A DNA stretch of 48,613 nt from an uncultured Candidatus Saccharibacteria bacterium (GCA_947306745.1 CAMZHH010000004.1:1-48613), one strand, 5' to 3'; shown: positions 1-7,730, numbered from the stretch's first letter. Numbers and translations: made by a program. The notes: generated from the letters alone by a model not told the origin.

Positions 1-840
1 AGCGCGTGGGTTATTAACACTTTCAATATTGTCCGCAACAATCGGTTTCTTTGTAATAATCTTCAACTCCGACTCGATACCGTTTGCACTTGCCTCTTTA
101 AAGAAGTCTTTCACGAGTCGATCCTCCAAACTATGGAAAGAAATAATTGCGACCCTACCACCAGGATTTAACAATTTTGGCAATAACGGCAATGTGCGCT
201 GAATTATCCCCAACTCATCGTTTACAACAATGCGTATTGCTTGAAAAATCCGCGTCGCAGGATGCGTATGAGTATACGGCGAATGCAACTTAATCAGCTC
301 GGCGAGCTCAGTAGTTGTATTGAGTGGCCGATGCCTGCAGATTTCGTGGGCTAGCAATTCAGCACGGCCACGTCGTTCCTCTGCATAAGTTTCAAAAATC
401 TCCGCTAGTTTTCGTTCACTCCACTTATTTACAATGGTCCAAGCATCTAATTCTTGCGACTCGTCCATTCTCATATCGAGCCGTGCTTCTTTAGAGAACG
501 AAAAACCTCTTTCCTGTCGGTCTAGTTGCGGTGAAGAAACGCCAAAGTCAGCCAGAATCATATCGAAGCAAATTCCACTCTCCACTAACCGTAGCGCAGT
601 ATTGTAAAAATCGTCATGCATCAATTTCGGCTTCACCTTTTGGTACTTCGCTTGCAAGAAATCAATCGCATTCTGATCACGGTCATTCAGGACCGCACCA
701 TTATAATTCTGCGTTACTTCCAAAATCTTATCTGCGTGCCCACCGTATCCAGCCGTCAGGTCTAAATATGTTTCACCTGCTTGCGGCTGCAAATACTCTA
801 ATACACTTGATAATAATACTGGAATATGAACTTCATTCAT
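1..840 (-). CDS. rsmH: RsmH, 16S rRNA m4C1402 methyltransferase (3' end outside window)
   Basis: Read on the minus strand, the frame opens with MNEVHIPVLLSSVLEYLQP and stays open to the window edge (280 codons), so the C-terminal 20-30 residues of a roughly 310-residue family protein are missing. It has the SAM-binding motif DLTAGYGGHADK near residue 25, the family signature DFGVSSPQLDRQERGFSF near residue 95, and a late ISFHSLEDRLVKDFF block. RsmH (MraW) N4-methylates C1402 of 16S rRNA at the ribosomal P site. In many bacteria it follows mraZ in the dcw cluster; no mraZ is visible upstream here. There is no Shine-Dalgarno sequence. A TATAAT lies exactly 6 bases before the ATG, suggesting a leaderless transcript. 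Confidence 0.95.
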   Translation of the reverse strand, partial: MNEVHIPVLLSSVLEYLQPQAGETYLDLTAGYGGHADKILEVTQNYNGAVLNDRDQNAIDFLQAKYQKVKPKLMHDDFYNTALRLVESGICFDMILADFGVSSPQLDRQERGFSFSKEARLDMRMDESQELDAWTIVNKWSERKLAEIFETYAEERRGRAELLAHEICRHRPLNTTTELAELIKLHSPYTHTHPATRIFQAIRIVVNDELGIIQRTLPLLPKLLNPGGRVAIISFHSLEDRLVKDFFKEASANGIESELKIITKKPIVADNIESVNNPRA

Positions 841-846
841 TTCTTC

Positions 847-852
847 ATTATA
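847..852 (-). promoter_or_regulatory. -10 element of rsmH (leaderless type)
   Basis: Minus-strand TATAAT separated from the rsmH ATG by 6 bases (GAAGAA). Transcription would start at or next to the A of the start codon. No convincing -35 hexamer is seen. Confidence 0.6.
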
Positions 853-1351
853 TCTTGTTCGAACCCGAACATCTAGAAATTTCAGGTGTTTGTGTTTTTT
901 GAAGTTTTTATTTTGTCCTTACACTTTTAAGAACCACGATTTGCCTCCAGCGTATAGCTGACTCATGATCATGGCGTTGAGAGACTTAATTTGTGTGAGG
1001 TGGAGTTATATGTTTGGGAGGTGTGTATTTCTTGAAGAACGGGGCGGATTCGGTTTCGCGTGTCCTAAACGCGCCCAAAACTCCTAGATGACCGGATTCG
1101 AACGATGTCAATGTGCGGAAAATAAAACTCTAGCGTTTCGACAGAGTAATAATTTGATAATCCGATTGGACTTCAATTGCTTTTTTCTTGATCATTTTTC
1201 CAATCGTTCCTGGTTTTATTTTTCTTTCGTGGTGTTTGTTTTATGTTTGCCACTTGTCACCAGTTTAAGCAACTTTTCAGACTTTTGCAAGACCCAATTT
1301 TATGCACTTTTCCACATTTTGGCGCAAAACTGATCACTTCAACAGAGGTAA

Positions 1352-1429
1352 AACCGAACAAATTATTATTTCGCTTTTGGCTTTCCCACAATTGATTTTC
1401 TGTTCGGTTCATGTTTTAAAAACCGAACA
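1352..1429. repeat. Three copies of AACCGAACA, two as an inverted pair
   Basis: AACCGAACA occurs at 1352-1360 (+), as its complement TGTTCGGTT at 1401-1409, and again at 1421-1429 (+). The last two form a 9-bp inverted repeat with an 11-base spacer. A related dyad, TGTTCG-AACC-CGAACA, lies at 856-871 next to the rsmH promoter. This looks like a transcription-factor site family; the regulator is unknown. Confidence 0.5.
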
Positions 1430-1483
1430 TTCACCCCCTTGCTTTTTTGCAAAAATATTTCAGAACACACACCCTGCTCTATC

Positions 1484-1512
1484 TTGACAAAATATAACGT
1501 TTATGCTAATAT
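1484..1512 (+). promoter_or_regulatory. Strong sigma70-type promoter with no gene behind it
   Basis: TTGACA at 1484-1489, a 17-base spacer and TAATAT at 1507-1512. Transcription would start near 1519 and run towards the terminator hairpin at 1640-1675 without crossing a convincing plus-strand gene. Confidence 0.6.
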
Positions 1513-1518
1513 ATAAGT

Positions 1519-1675
1519 ATCCGAGCAGAGCCCCGGATTTTTTACAAGTCCCCTGCTCCGCCTCATAAGCACACCCACAAAAATACCTTGCATCACAATC
1601 CGACCTTCAAAAAAGTCGAATAACTATATCGAAACCAACAAAAAGCCCCCGGAGTCATCACGACCCCGGGGGTTC
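1519..1675 (+). ncRNA. Candidate small RNA from the orphan promoter
   Basis: About 155 bases between the 1484-1512 promoter and the 1640-1675 hairpin. It has a 5' ATCCG/CGGAT hairpin directly followed by six T (1518-1543), an alternative GAGCAG/CTGCTC pairing (about 1523-1558), and a small CGAC/GTCG hairpin near 1602-1618. The early hairpin plus T-run could act as an attenuator. No known RNA family is recognised. The 3' terminator has a better T-run on the minus strand, so the plus-strand end is uncertain. Confidence 0.3.
1640..1675 (-). terminator. Terminator of the SipW/TasA-like island
   Basis: Hairpin CCCCCGG-A-GTC/GAC-C-CCGGGGG; read on the minus strand it is followed by CTTTTTG. It lies just downstream of the last gene of the island. 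Confidence 0.8.
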
Positions 1676-1684
1676 TCTCTTTAT

Positions 1685-2254
1685 TCAATTGTCAAACTCT
1701 AGCAAATAGAACGCCTTGTTATCGAGAATGTCCAACGTCATATAGCGTCGATCGAGCGGCGGACGCCCTTCTGGATCATTCCACATCGATAAGTCCATCT
1801 CATAGTCATCCATGTAAGTTCCCTGGAAATGCCCAACCAGTTTCTGATCAATATAGAGCAAGCGACCAATCTTTACTGTATGCGCAATTTCGATAATTAT
1901 ATTTTCTAGCAAGTCTAGAACCAACCCCAACACGAAGCCGATTTTAATCGCCAGACCCGATATTAACCAAACCTCATACCGATACGGAAGCAAGAAAGCA
2001 CCCAATAATACGAGCACTAACCAATAGATTAACGTTAAAACTATCCGAACCGACCATTCCGCCGTCAAAGCTTCCTGGTTTTTCTTCTCAAAGAAACCTC
2101 GACCATTTTCCATCAAATAATCGCCAGCGAGTTGCATAGAGACATCGTAAATTATTTGCACAATAAACATTTCGAAAATGAAATCCGAAATCTGGTAGAT
2201 TACATAGGCTACAATAACAGTTGCTATCAGAGAGCAAAAAGTACTAAGCATCAT
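1685..2254 (-). CDS. Small multi-pass membrane protein of the SipW-like island
   Basis: Not assigned to a family. The start is placed at the ATGATG preceded by AAAGGGG at a normal distance. A longer frame from 2320 adds 22 mainly basic residues without a ribosome site. About 189 residues: a hydrophobic N-terminal segment (residues 1-25), a second pair of membrane segments around residues 70-120 (SVRIVLTLIYWLVLVLLGAF and the following stretch), and a polar, acidic C-terminal tail ending DNKAFYLLEFDN. It is the last gene of a minus-strand run that begins at 5608, after the signal peptidase gene (82-base gap), so an accessory role in exporting or anchoring the island's secreted proteins is possible, but this rests on position only. 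Confidence 0.7.
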   Translation of the reverse strand: MMLSTFCSLIATVIVAYVIYQISDFIFEMFIVQIIYDVSMQLAGDYLMENGRGFFEKKNQEALTAEWSVRIVLTLIYWLVLVLLGAFLLPYRYEVWLISGLAIKIGFVLGLVLDLLENIIIEIAHTVKIGRLLYIDQKLVGHFQGTYMDDYEMDLSMWNDPEGRPPLDRRYMTLDILDNKAFYLLEFDN

Positions 2255-2336
2255 CACCGCCCCTTTCAAAAAGTATTTGCCTCTGCGTTTTATTCTTTCA
2301 TGCCAACAAAATAAAGGCAATCATAAGCAAGAATAT

Positions 2337-2855
2337 TTATTCGCTCTCTTTCGGCTCACGTCCGGTTACTAGGCTACCAACGATCAATAGTACCAGCACT
2401 ACACCAGAAACAACCCACCCCTGCCACGATTGTATAAACTCTACCAGGAAACCCAACTTCGGCGCCGCGTAAACATCTTTACCGACTAAATTCGCCGCCG
2501 TCACATACCCTATATCAGGACTCTCGTTTGCATCGCCTTTCGTAATAATCTTATCGCCCTGCACCTCATGCACACGATGCGTCACCATCACGTCGCCGCT
2601 TTTAAAAGTAATCACATCGTCTTTCTTTAGCTCAGCAAACGTCACATTCTGATTTACAAATACAATGCTACCGGTGCTAATTTTCGGCTCCATTGATCCA
2701 GACAGCACCACATACGGCCGAATACCAAAGACAAACAGCGCCAAAAACGCCACACCTAGCACAACCAAAATCACAATCACGCAATTAATTATTTTGTTCA
2801 GCACAAAAACCGGATCATCCCACCGGCTGGCGGACGCTGTTTTACTCTTCTTCAT
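2337..2855 (-). CDS. sipW: SipW-like (ER/archaeal-type) signal peptidase I
   Basis: Membrane signal peptidase of the Ser-His type. After an N-terminal membrane segment (IINCVIVILVVLGVAFLAL) comes the nucleophile motif SGSMEP, then VTHRVHEV, where His replaces the Lys of ordinary bacterial type I peptidases, then TKGDANESPD carrying the acidic residue. A second membrane segment ends the protein (SGVVLVLLIVGSLV). In Bacillus, SipW processes TasA and TapA; here three genes just upstream encode proteins with the same type of signal. I place the start at the ATG at 2855 (172 residues, GAGAG upstream); an in-frame TTG at 2873 is the alternative. The start overlaps the end of the upstream gene, so translation is probably coupled. 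The gene symbol is by analogy. Confidence 0.88.
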   Translation of the reverse strand: MKKSKTASASRWDDPVFVLNKIINCVIVILVVLGVAFLALFVFGIRPYVVLSGSMEPKISTGSIVFVNQNVTFAELKKDDVITFKSGDVMVTHRVHEVQGDKIITKGDANESPDIGYVTAANLVGKDVYAAPKLGFLVEFIQSWQGWVVSGVVLVLLIVGSLVTGREPKESE

Positions 2856-3960
2856 TTTGTTCGCGTCTCTCAAAAAGTGAAAGTAGAATTAACCCGCCAA
2901 ACGATGCCAGGAAGATAATCATTGCGGCCGTAATATTATCTTCGGTTTGCGGACCAACCGGAATCGGCTGTTCTTCAGTAGCGTCCACGCGGAACTTCCA
3001 GCTAATCGCGCTTTGAATACTGCCAATATCGTTGCCCGTTTCTGCTGGCAAGCTTAGGCTTACAGAAATCGTACCCGCATCACCCGGAGCGAGTTTTCCC
3101 AGCGATGTTTCAGCCAAATCAGCCAGCGACCCCTCATATAGCACTGCGTCATCCTTTGCGATGCGTACGGTCAATGCGCTGCCTAGTGCTGCATCTGACA
3201 CATCAACATCTACCCATAGCTCATGCTCTTCATTGCTCTTATTGCTAATCGCAATTTCCCCGCTCACTTCATCACCCGGCGTAAGCATGTTCAGTTGCGC
3301 TAAAAAGTCATCCGGTACGTCAACGTATTGCTCAGCTACACCATCGTAATTGACCGTCACCGCTGACGCGTGCGATTCCGAATCAGTCTGATACCCATCA
3401 TCCGCGAATTCCGCAATCGTCACCGCACCCCAAGGAGCATCGTTCGTAAAATCTGGCTCTAAATGCGCCGCCTGAATCGCATCCGCGCGCAACACCATCG
3501 TGATTTGGCTATTATCATTATCCCAGCTCGCTGGCACCGAAATACCTTTAAACACGTCTAGCGTTTCACCAGGCGTCGCTTCGCGCGTTAGGTAGTAATA
3601 GTCACCAATTTTCGTCCAATCGGCCGCCAAATCGGTCGCCGTAGCCGCTTCCGCCGCCACGCCACTTTCGTCGTAGTAATTTACCGCCAAACGAACATAG
3701 CTAGAAATGCCCAGATTTTTAATCCGTGGCACCGACGAAATTATTGCACCACTCATAATATCTTCGTCAATATAAACGCCCCGAATCTCGGCGCCATCTT
3801 TTTTATAAAAATGATCTAGCGTAATATTCACGGCGCCCACAGAAATCTCGTTATTCACGTTCGCCATCGAACCAACTGCCGCATAGACACCCGCCCCCAA
3901 CATCGCCAAAATCAACAATACGCTGATTAGCGTGCGAATTCTATTCCGTCGTACTTTCAT
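2842..3960 (-). CDS. Secreted TasA/camelysin-like protein with C-terminal anchor segment
   Basis: About 372 residues from the ATG at 3960, which has AGAGGA upstream; a longer frame starts at 4011. The basic N-terminus and hydrophobic stretch (LISVLLILAMLGAGVYAAVG) resemble SipW-processed signals, followed by NNEISVGAVNITLDH, typical of the TasA/CalY mature start. The middle is a polar, aromatic, beta-rich extracellular region. Near the C-terminus PVGPQTEDN precedes a membrane segment (AAMIIFLASFGGLILLSLF) and a short charged tail, a layout like a sortase signal, though the motif is not LPXTG. It overlaps both neighbours by about 14-20 bases. A surface-fibre or matrix subunit is a reasonable guess; the family fold cannot be confirmed by eye. 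Confidence 0.75.
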   Translation of the reverse strand: MKVRRNRIRTLISVLLILAMLGAGVYAAVGSMANVNNEISVGAVNITLDHFYKKDGAEIRGVYIDEDIMSGAIISSVPRIKNLGISSYVRLAVNYYDESGVAAEAATATDLAADWTKIGDYYYLTREATPGETLDVFKGISVPASWDNDNSQITMVLRADAIQAAHLEPDFTNDAPWGAVTIAEFADDGYQTDSESHASAVTVNYDGVAEQYVDVPDDFLAQLNMLTPGDEVSGEIAISNKSNEEHELWVDVDVSDAALGSALTVRIAKDDAVLYEGSLADLAETSLGKLAPGDAGTISVSLSLPAETGNDIGSIQSAISWKFRVDATEEQPIPVGPQTEDNITAAMIIFLASFGGLILLSLFERREQNEEE

Positions 3961-4999
3961 CTTCTCGCAGTTCCTCTTTCTTTTCTCCACCCGTTTCCGC
4001 ATTCCCGGCATTTGCCGCGTCTTCAGTCGTATCAGTTTTCATCTTAGTTTCGTCATCATTTTCTTCTGGCACTTCCGCCGCTTTCGGAGCTGCTTGGAGT
4101 GAGTTGAGACTGTTTGTATTATTGGCTACCTCATATTGCCAACGCGCCGTTAACGCCAAATTACCAGTAGTACGCGCCGCAAACGTACTATATACATTGT
4201 TGCCGCTCTGACTTCCTGTAAGGGCTAGTTCTGTAGACCAGCTAGTATTCGTGCCAGCAGTATCGTACCGGTGCAATACTCCGCCTTGGTCTTCCCAACC
4301 GAGTAAAGTATTCCCTTCAATATCTACGCTCGGAACATCTTCATCGCATAAGATAGTGCCAATCGCATCGCCGCCGCCCAAAAATTCAAGCCACGTCGTA
4401 CAATGATAAAACCTATCCAATCCAGACGTATATGAAGATACGGTCGTAGCATCATATGGCACTCTAATCATGTCATATACCGTATATGTCGTCTGTAGCG
4501 GATCGGAGAATGTAATGTCTTCTTCCTCATAGCTATTGAAATCGTACGCAATGTTATATGTAACTGGCGCAAAATACACGTTGACGTAAATGTTATTGGA
4601 TGCAGGTTGCGAAAAACAATCGCCAGTATTTACTCGCGTCTGCGCACCGTTTGGGCCTGTCCTATATGTAATATAGCTAACCTCGAAACCATTTGGCGGC
4701 GTTATAAACTTCGCATTCTGGCTAGCCGCGCAAATTAATTCATTTTCCAAAAACGTCGTCCGAACATTCTGATAGTTATTACCAGTAATCTGATAATAAT
4801 TACCATTGCTGCCTTGATAGTAATAGCTAAGCCTATCCGTCCGCGGATTACCCAATTGCCTAAACGTGAACTCATTTGTTACGGAATCGGCATCGGTCAG
4901 ATAGGCCAAGGTACTACCCGTAATTGAAGCTAGCACCAGCGACGCTACTGCCACTAGTGCTAAAACGATACAAATTTTATGAGATATCGTATGCTTCAT
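3941..4999 (-). CDS. Secreted protein with SipW-type signal and Listeria-Bacteroides-like repeat
   Basis: 352 residues. The N-terminus (MKHTISHKICIVLALVAVAS) leads into GSTLAYLTDADSVTNEFTF, almost the same cleavage-site context as its neighbour (GGTLAYLTDTSETKTNTFTF) and typical of SipW-dependent exoproteins. Residues about 170-290 include YNIAYDFNSYEEED, a GWEDQGGVLHRYD block and LALTARW, which resembles the InlB-type B-repeat of Listeria and Bacteroides surface proteins. The C-terminal 50 residues are acidic and low-complexity with no membrane anchor. No Shine-Dalgarno site is visible. The stop overlaps the start of the next gene. It is probably a secreted or fibre-associated protein processed by the peptidase encoded two genes downstream. 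Confidence 0.75.
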   Translation of the reverse strand: MKHTISHKICIVLALVAVASLVLASITGSTLAYLTDADSVTNEFTFRQLGNPRTDRLSYYYQGSNGNYYQITGNNYQNVRTTFLENELICAASQNAKFITPPNGFEVSYITYRTGPNGAQTRVNTGDCFSQPASNNIYVNVYFAPVTYNIAYDFNSYEEEDITFSDPLQTTYTVYDMIRVPYDATTVSSYTSGLDRFYHCTTWLEFLGGGDAIGTILCDEDVPSVDIEGNTLLGWEDQGGVLHRYDTAGTNTSWSTELALTGSQSGNNVYSTFAARTTGNLALTARWQYEVANNTNSLNSLQAAPKAAEVPEENDDETKMKTDTTEDAANAGNAETGGEKKEELREDESTTE

Positions 5000-5035
5000 T
5001 ACGTTTTTTTGATTACTTTTTATAAATCTTAAAGA

Positions 5036-5608
5036 TTAAAGACCAAGGTCGCCCCATACTGCTACAGGAGAAGTGTGGCCTTCTGGCAAACCTTCAGCCT
5101 GAATAGCATAGGCATTTACGACTACATTAGCTTTATGATCAATATTTTCGAGCTCAGTCGCAGTCAAAGCCGAATTTGCTTTAATCTTCGTAAATACTGC
5201 TGGCAAAGTAGTATTTTTAGCAACCGAAGTCATAGCCGAAGCGGTACCATAGGCATAGACATGCTCGCCGGCATTCAAGCCGGTCATAGCGCTGGTTATA
5301 TCCGTCCAGCCACTACCAAGCGTACCGACCGTAAAGAGTTCGGTATTGGCAACACCGCCAGCGGTACTAGTAGGAATAGTTACCTTCACAAATACATATG
5401 CGTTCTTTGAAGTAGTTTCAACCTTAACAGTTGGATCCTTATCTACTTCCTGGCCAGGTGCCATATCGGCAGCAGCCGTCTTACCGGTTTCTTCCCAAGT
5501 TGGCTCAGTCAACGTAATATCGACATTACCAAAGGTAAAGGTATTAGTTTTTGTTTCTGACGTATCAGTCAAATACGCCAAAGTTCCGCCTACGGCAAAC
5601 ACTGCCAA
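5036..5608 (-). CDS. TasA/CalY-like secreted protein with a disrupted 5' end
   Basis: The frame encodes AVALFLAVFAVGGTLAYLTD followed by TSETKTNTFTFGNVDITL and a TasA/camelysin-like domain, but its N-terminus is defective. In frame, a TAA stop (5630-5632) lies only 7 codons before the first usable start (TTG 5608), and there is no basic n-region. An ATG at 5628 is out of frame by one base; adding one T to the five-base T-run (5607-5611) would join it and give MRRSRCFLAVFAVGG. So this is a frameshifted gene, an assembly error, a truncated copy, or a gene using TTG/GTG. A TATAAT at 5629-5634 sits right before it. Mature length (about 175 residues) is normal for the family. Confidence 0.7.
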   Translation of the reverse strand: MAVFAVGGTLAYLTDTSETKTNTFTFGNVDITLTEPTWEETGKTAAADMAPGQEVDKDPTVKVETTSKNAYVFVKVTIPTSTAGGVANTELFTVGTLGSGWTDITSAMTGLNAGEHVYAYGTASAMTSVAKNTTLPAVFTKIKANSALTATELENIDHKANVVVNAYAIQAEGLPEGHTSPVAVWGDLGL

Positions 5609-5628
5609 AAACAGCGCGACCGCCTCAT

Positions 5629-5634
5629 ATTATA
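5629..5634 (-). promoter_or_regulatory. -10 element in front of the island's first gene
   Basis: Minus-strand TATAAT between the typA terminator and the CalY-like frame. Any -35 would have to lie inside the terminator hairpin. Transcription would start near 5622, leaving almost no leader. Confidence 0.4.
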
Positions 5635-5639
5635 TGACT

Positions 5640-5676
5640 AAAAAATACCCCATAGCTTCGGCTACAGGGTATTTTT
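5640..5676 (-). terminator. typA terminator
   Basis: AAATACCC-CA-TAGC-ttcg-GCTA-CA-GGGTATTT hairpin with a TTCG tetraloop, directly after the typA stop and followed by a T-run on the minus strand (also T-rich on plus). Confidence 0.85.
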
Positions 5677-7497
5677 CTATAATGCGTGATTGCGTTTGCG
5701 CTTGCGTACAATCGGATCAAGGTCACGCTTGCGTAGGCGCAAAGATTTCGGCGTCACTTCAAGCAACTCGTCTTCCATCAAGAAGTCCAAGCATTGCTCA
5801 AGCGATAACTGCGTATATGGAGTCAGCTGAATTGCGCCATCAGATGCGTGCGTACGCATGTTAGTGAGCTGCTTTTCGCGACAAACGTTAATATCGAGCT
5901 CGTCTTTCTTCGATAAGCCAACAATCATACCCATGTAAACATCAACTTGCGGTGGAATATACAGCACGCCACGAGCCTGCGCTGCATCGAGTGCATAAGC
6001 CGTACTCTGGCCCGCTTCGGATGCTACCAAAGCGCCGTTGCGCTCTTGGTGGTAATGTGCAGTAACTGGCTGGTAACCCTTCGGCAAAGTATTCATAATT
6101 GCCGTACCGCGCGTTTCGGTCAACAAACTGTTGCGAAGACCAATTAAAGCCGCCGTCGTAATCTTATAGCGGAAGCGCGTGCTACCAGTAGTCAACATTT
6201 CTTGATCAATTAATTCAGCTTTGCGAACGCCAAGTTCTTGCGAAACGGCACCCACAAATTCTGGCGCGACTTCTACGGTCAATTCCTCGACCGGCTCCAT
6301 CTCGACGCCATTCTCATTCTTGTAGACTACCTCTGGGCGGCCGACTTCCATTTCGTAACCTTCGCGGCGCATAGTTTCAATCAATACCGAAAGATGCAAC
6401 TCGCCACGACCGGAAACTTTATAGCCTAAACCCTGTGGTTCTAGGCGCAAAGCGATGTTGGTTTCAAGCTCGCGCTTCAAACGATCACCAATCTGGCGCG
6501 AAGTAGTAAATTCGCCTTCACGGCCCTTAAGCGGCGAAGTATTCGGGCCAATGTAAATGCTAAGAGTTGGCGCTTCGAGCTCAATCGTTGGCAAAGCCTC
6601 TGGATTATCGCCGGTTGCAATCGTGTCGCCAATTGAAGCTGCACCAAGGCCGGCCAAAGCTACGATATCGCCAGCAATCGCCTCGGTAGTTTCCTCGCGG
6701 CCAAGACCACGGTAGGTATATAAACTATCAATCTTACCCTTCACGACTTCACCGTTTACCTTCATAACCGAAACGGCCTCGTTCTTCTTGAGCTTACCAC
6801 GGAAAATCTTGCCAATAGCATATTTGCCAAGATAGCTATCAGCAGCTAGCGCCGCCACGAGAAGCTGTGCACCCTTGGAATCGTCGACATCTACCTGTGG
6901 TTCTGGAATTTCATTAATGATAGCGTCAAAGATAACATGGAGATCATTATCAAGCTCCGGCGTCTTACCAGCTTTGCCGTCGCGCGCAATTGCATAGTAG
7001 GTTGGATACTTCAATTGCTCTTCATTCGTCGCAAGCTCCAAGAACAAATCGCCAATTTCGTCTTCTACTTCACCGAGACGTGCTGCTGGCTTGTCGATCT
7101 TGTTAATCACCACAATCGGCGTCAAAGACAATTCTAGAGCCTTCTGGAGCACAAATTTCGTCTGCGGCATCGGGCCTTCTTGTGCATCCACAATCAAAAG
7201 TACGCCATCTGCCATATTAAGCGTGCGCTCCACCTCGCCGGAGAAATCAGCGTGGCCTGGCGTATCGATAATATTGATTTTATAACCGTTATAAAAAACC
7301 GCCGTTTGCTTTGCAGTAATGGTAATACCGCGCTCATGCTCCTGGTCGCCAGAATCCATGATTAAAGTTTGGCCCATTTCGGCCTGATTTTCACGGAAAG
7401 TATTAGATTGCTTCAAAAGCGCATCCACCAAAGTGGTCTTACCGTGGTCTACGTGGGCAATAATCGCCACGTTGCGAATTTTACTCTTGTCGTTCAT
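5677..7497 (-). CDS. typA: TypA/BipA ribosome-associated GTPase
   Basis: 606 residues, normal for the family. The ATG at 7497 (MNDKSKIRNVAIIAHVDHGK) follows AGGGTGAGG; the longer frame from 7512 overlaps that ribosome site. Translation-factor G motifs are intact: G1 AHVDHGKT, G2 ERGITI, G3 DTPGHADF, G4 NKIDKP. They are followed by the EF-Tu-like domain II, EF-G-like domains and the BipA-specific C-terminal domain (LTNMRTHASDGAIQLTP). BipA binds 70S ribosomes, helps 50S assembly, and matters in cold and stress. It stands alone, with tRNA-Val upstream on the same strand and a hairpin terminator right at its stop. Confidence 0.97.
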   Translation of the reverse strand: MNDKSKIRNVAIIAHVDHGKTTLVDALLKQSNTFRENQAEMGQTLIMDSGDQEHERGITITAKQTAVFYNGYKINIIDTPGHADFSGEVERTLNMADGVLLIVDAQEGPMPQTKFVLQKALELSLTPIVVINKIDKPAARLGEVEDEIGDLFLELATNEEQLKYPTYYAIARDGKAGKTPELDNDLHVIFDAIINEIPEPQVDVDDSKGAQLLVAALAADSYLGKYAIGKIFRGKLKKNEAVSVMKVNGEVVKGKIDSLYTYRGLGREETTEAIAGDIVALAGLGAASIGDTIATGDNPEALPTIELEAPTLSIYIGPNTSPLKGREGEFTTSRQIGDRLKRELETNIALRLEPQGLGYKVSGRGELHLSVLIETMRREGYEMEVGRPEVVYKNENGVEMEPVEELTVEVAPEFVGAVSQELGVRKAELIDQEMLTTGSTRFRYKITTAALIGLRNSLLTETRGTAIMNTLPKGYQPVTAHYHQERNGALVASEAGQSTAYALDAAQARGVLYIPPQVDVYMGMIVGLSKKDELDINVCREKQLTNMRTHASDGAIQLTPYTQLSLEQCLDFLMEDELLEVTPKSLRLRKRDLDPIVRKRKRNHAL

Positions 7498-7555
7498 ATT
7501 ATTATTCCTCACCCTTGCTAGGATTACATCGGAGACTTTTCTTTTCTGGGATGAC

Positions 7556-7643
7556 TAAAATCGTCGAGATTGGTGTTTTCTTCATGAGAGCGCGCCTTCA
7601 TCGGCGAGCGAATCATGAAAAAACGCCAACATCGGCGATTTTA
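7556..7643. repeat. Long imperfect inverted repeat behind tRNA-Val
   Basis: The outer arms TAAAATCG/CGATTTTA continue into arms of about 32 bases with roughly five mismatches, around a GC-rich loop of about 25 bases. On the minus strand the arm next to the tRNA contains CGCC-GATGTT-GGCG followed by six T, so it can end the tRNA-Val transcript. The element at 9934-10046 has the same plan and similar sequence. Confidence 0.65.
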
Positions 7644-7653
7644 GACTTCCAGA

Positions 7654-7730
7654 TGGTGGGCGGTAGAGGATTCGAACCTCTGACCTCGTCTACGTCAAAG
7701 ACGCGCTCTAGCCAACTGAGCTAACCGCCC
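7654..7730 (-). tRNA. tRNA-Val (anticodon GAC)
   Basis: Cloverleaf on the minus strand: acceptor GGGCGGT, D-arm AGCTCAGTTGGCTAGAGC, anticodon stem CGTCT/AGACG with loop TTGACGT (GAC), T-loop TTCGAAT, encoded CCA. The D-loop GG and T-loop C56 are normal. Confidence 0.96.

Larger units (their letters stand above)
841..1684. other. Long intergenic region without a recognisable gene
   Basis: This 844-base gap upstream of rsmH has only short, composition-driven open frames on either strand. It holds the rsmH -10 box, a TGTTCG/CGAACA dyad at 856-871, three copies of AACCGAACA (1352-1360 plus, 1401-1409 minus, 1421-1429 plus), a short hairpin at about 1060-1076 (CGCGT/ACGCG), a strong plus-strand promoter at 1484-1512 and a terminator hairpin at 1640-1675. 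I see no mraZ, tRNA, tmRNA or RNase P RNA signature that holds up. Confidence 0.6.

Noticed and set aside
1040-1110. tRNA- or tmRNA-like pieces (GGGGCGGATTCGG and a TTCGAAT loop on the minus strand)
   Set aside because: The T-stem does not pair, there is no matching acceptor, D-arm or CCA, and no tag-peptide frame at a sensible distance.
1088-1487. Plus-strand open frames in the rsmH upstream gap
   Set aside because: No ribosome site, aromatic-rich composition as from AT-rich non-coding DNA, and no similarity to any family I know.
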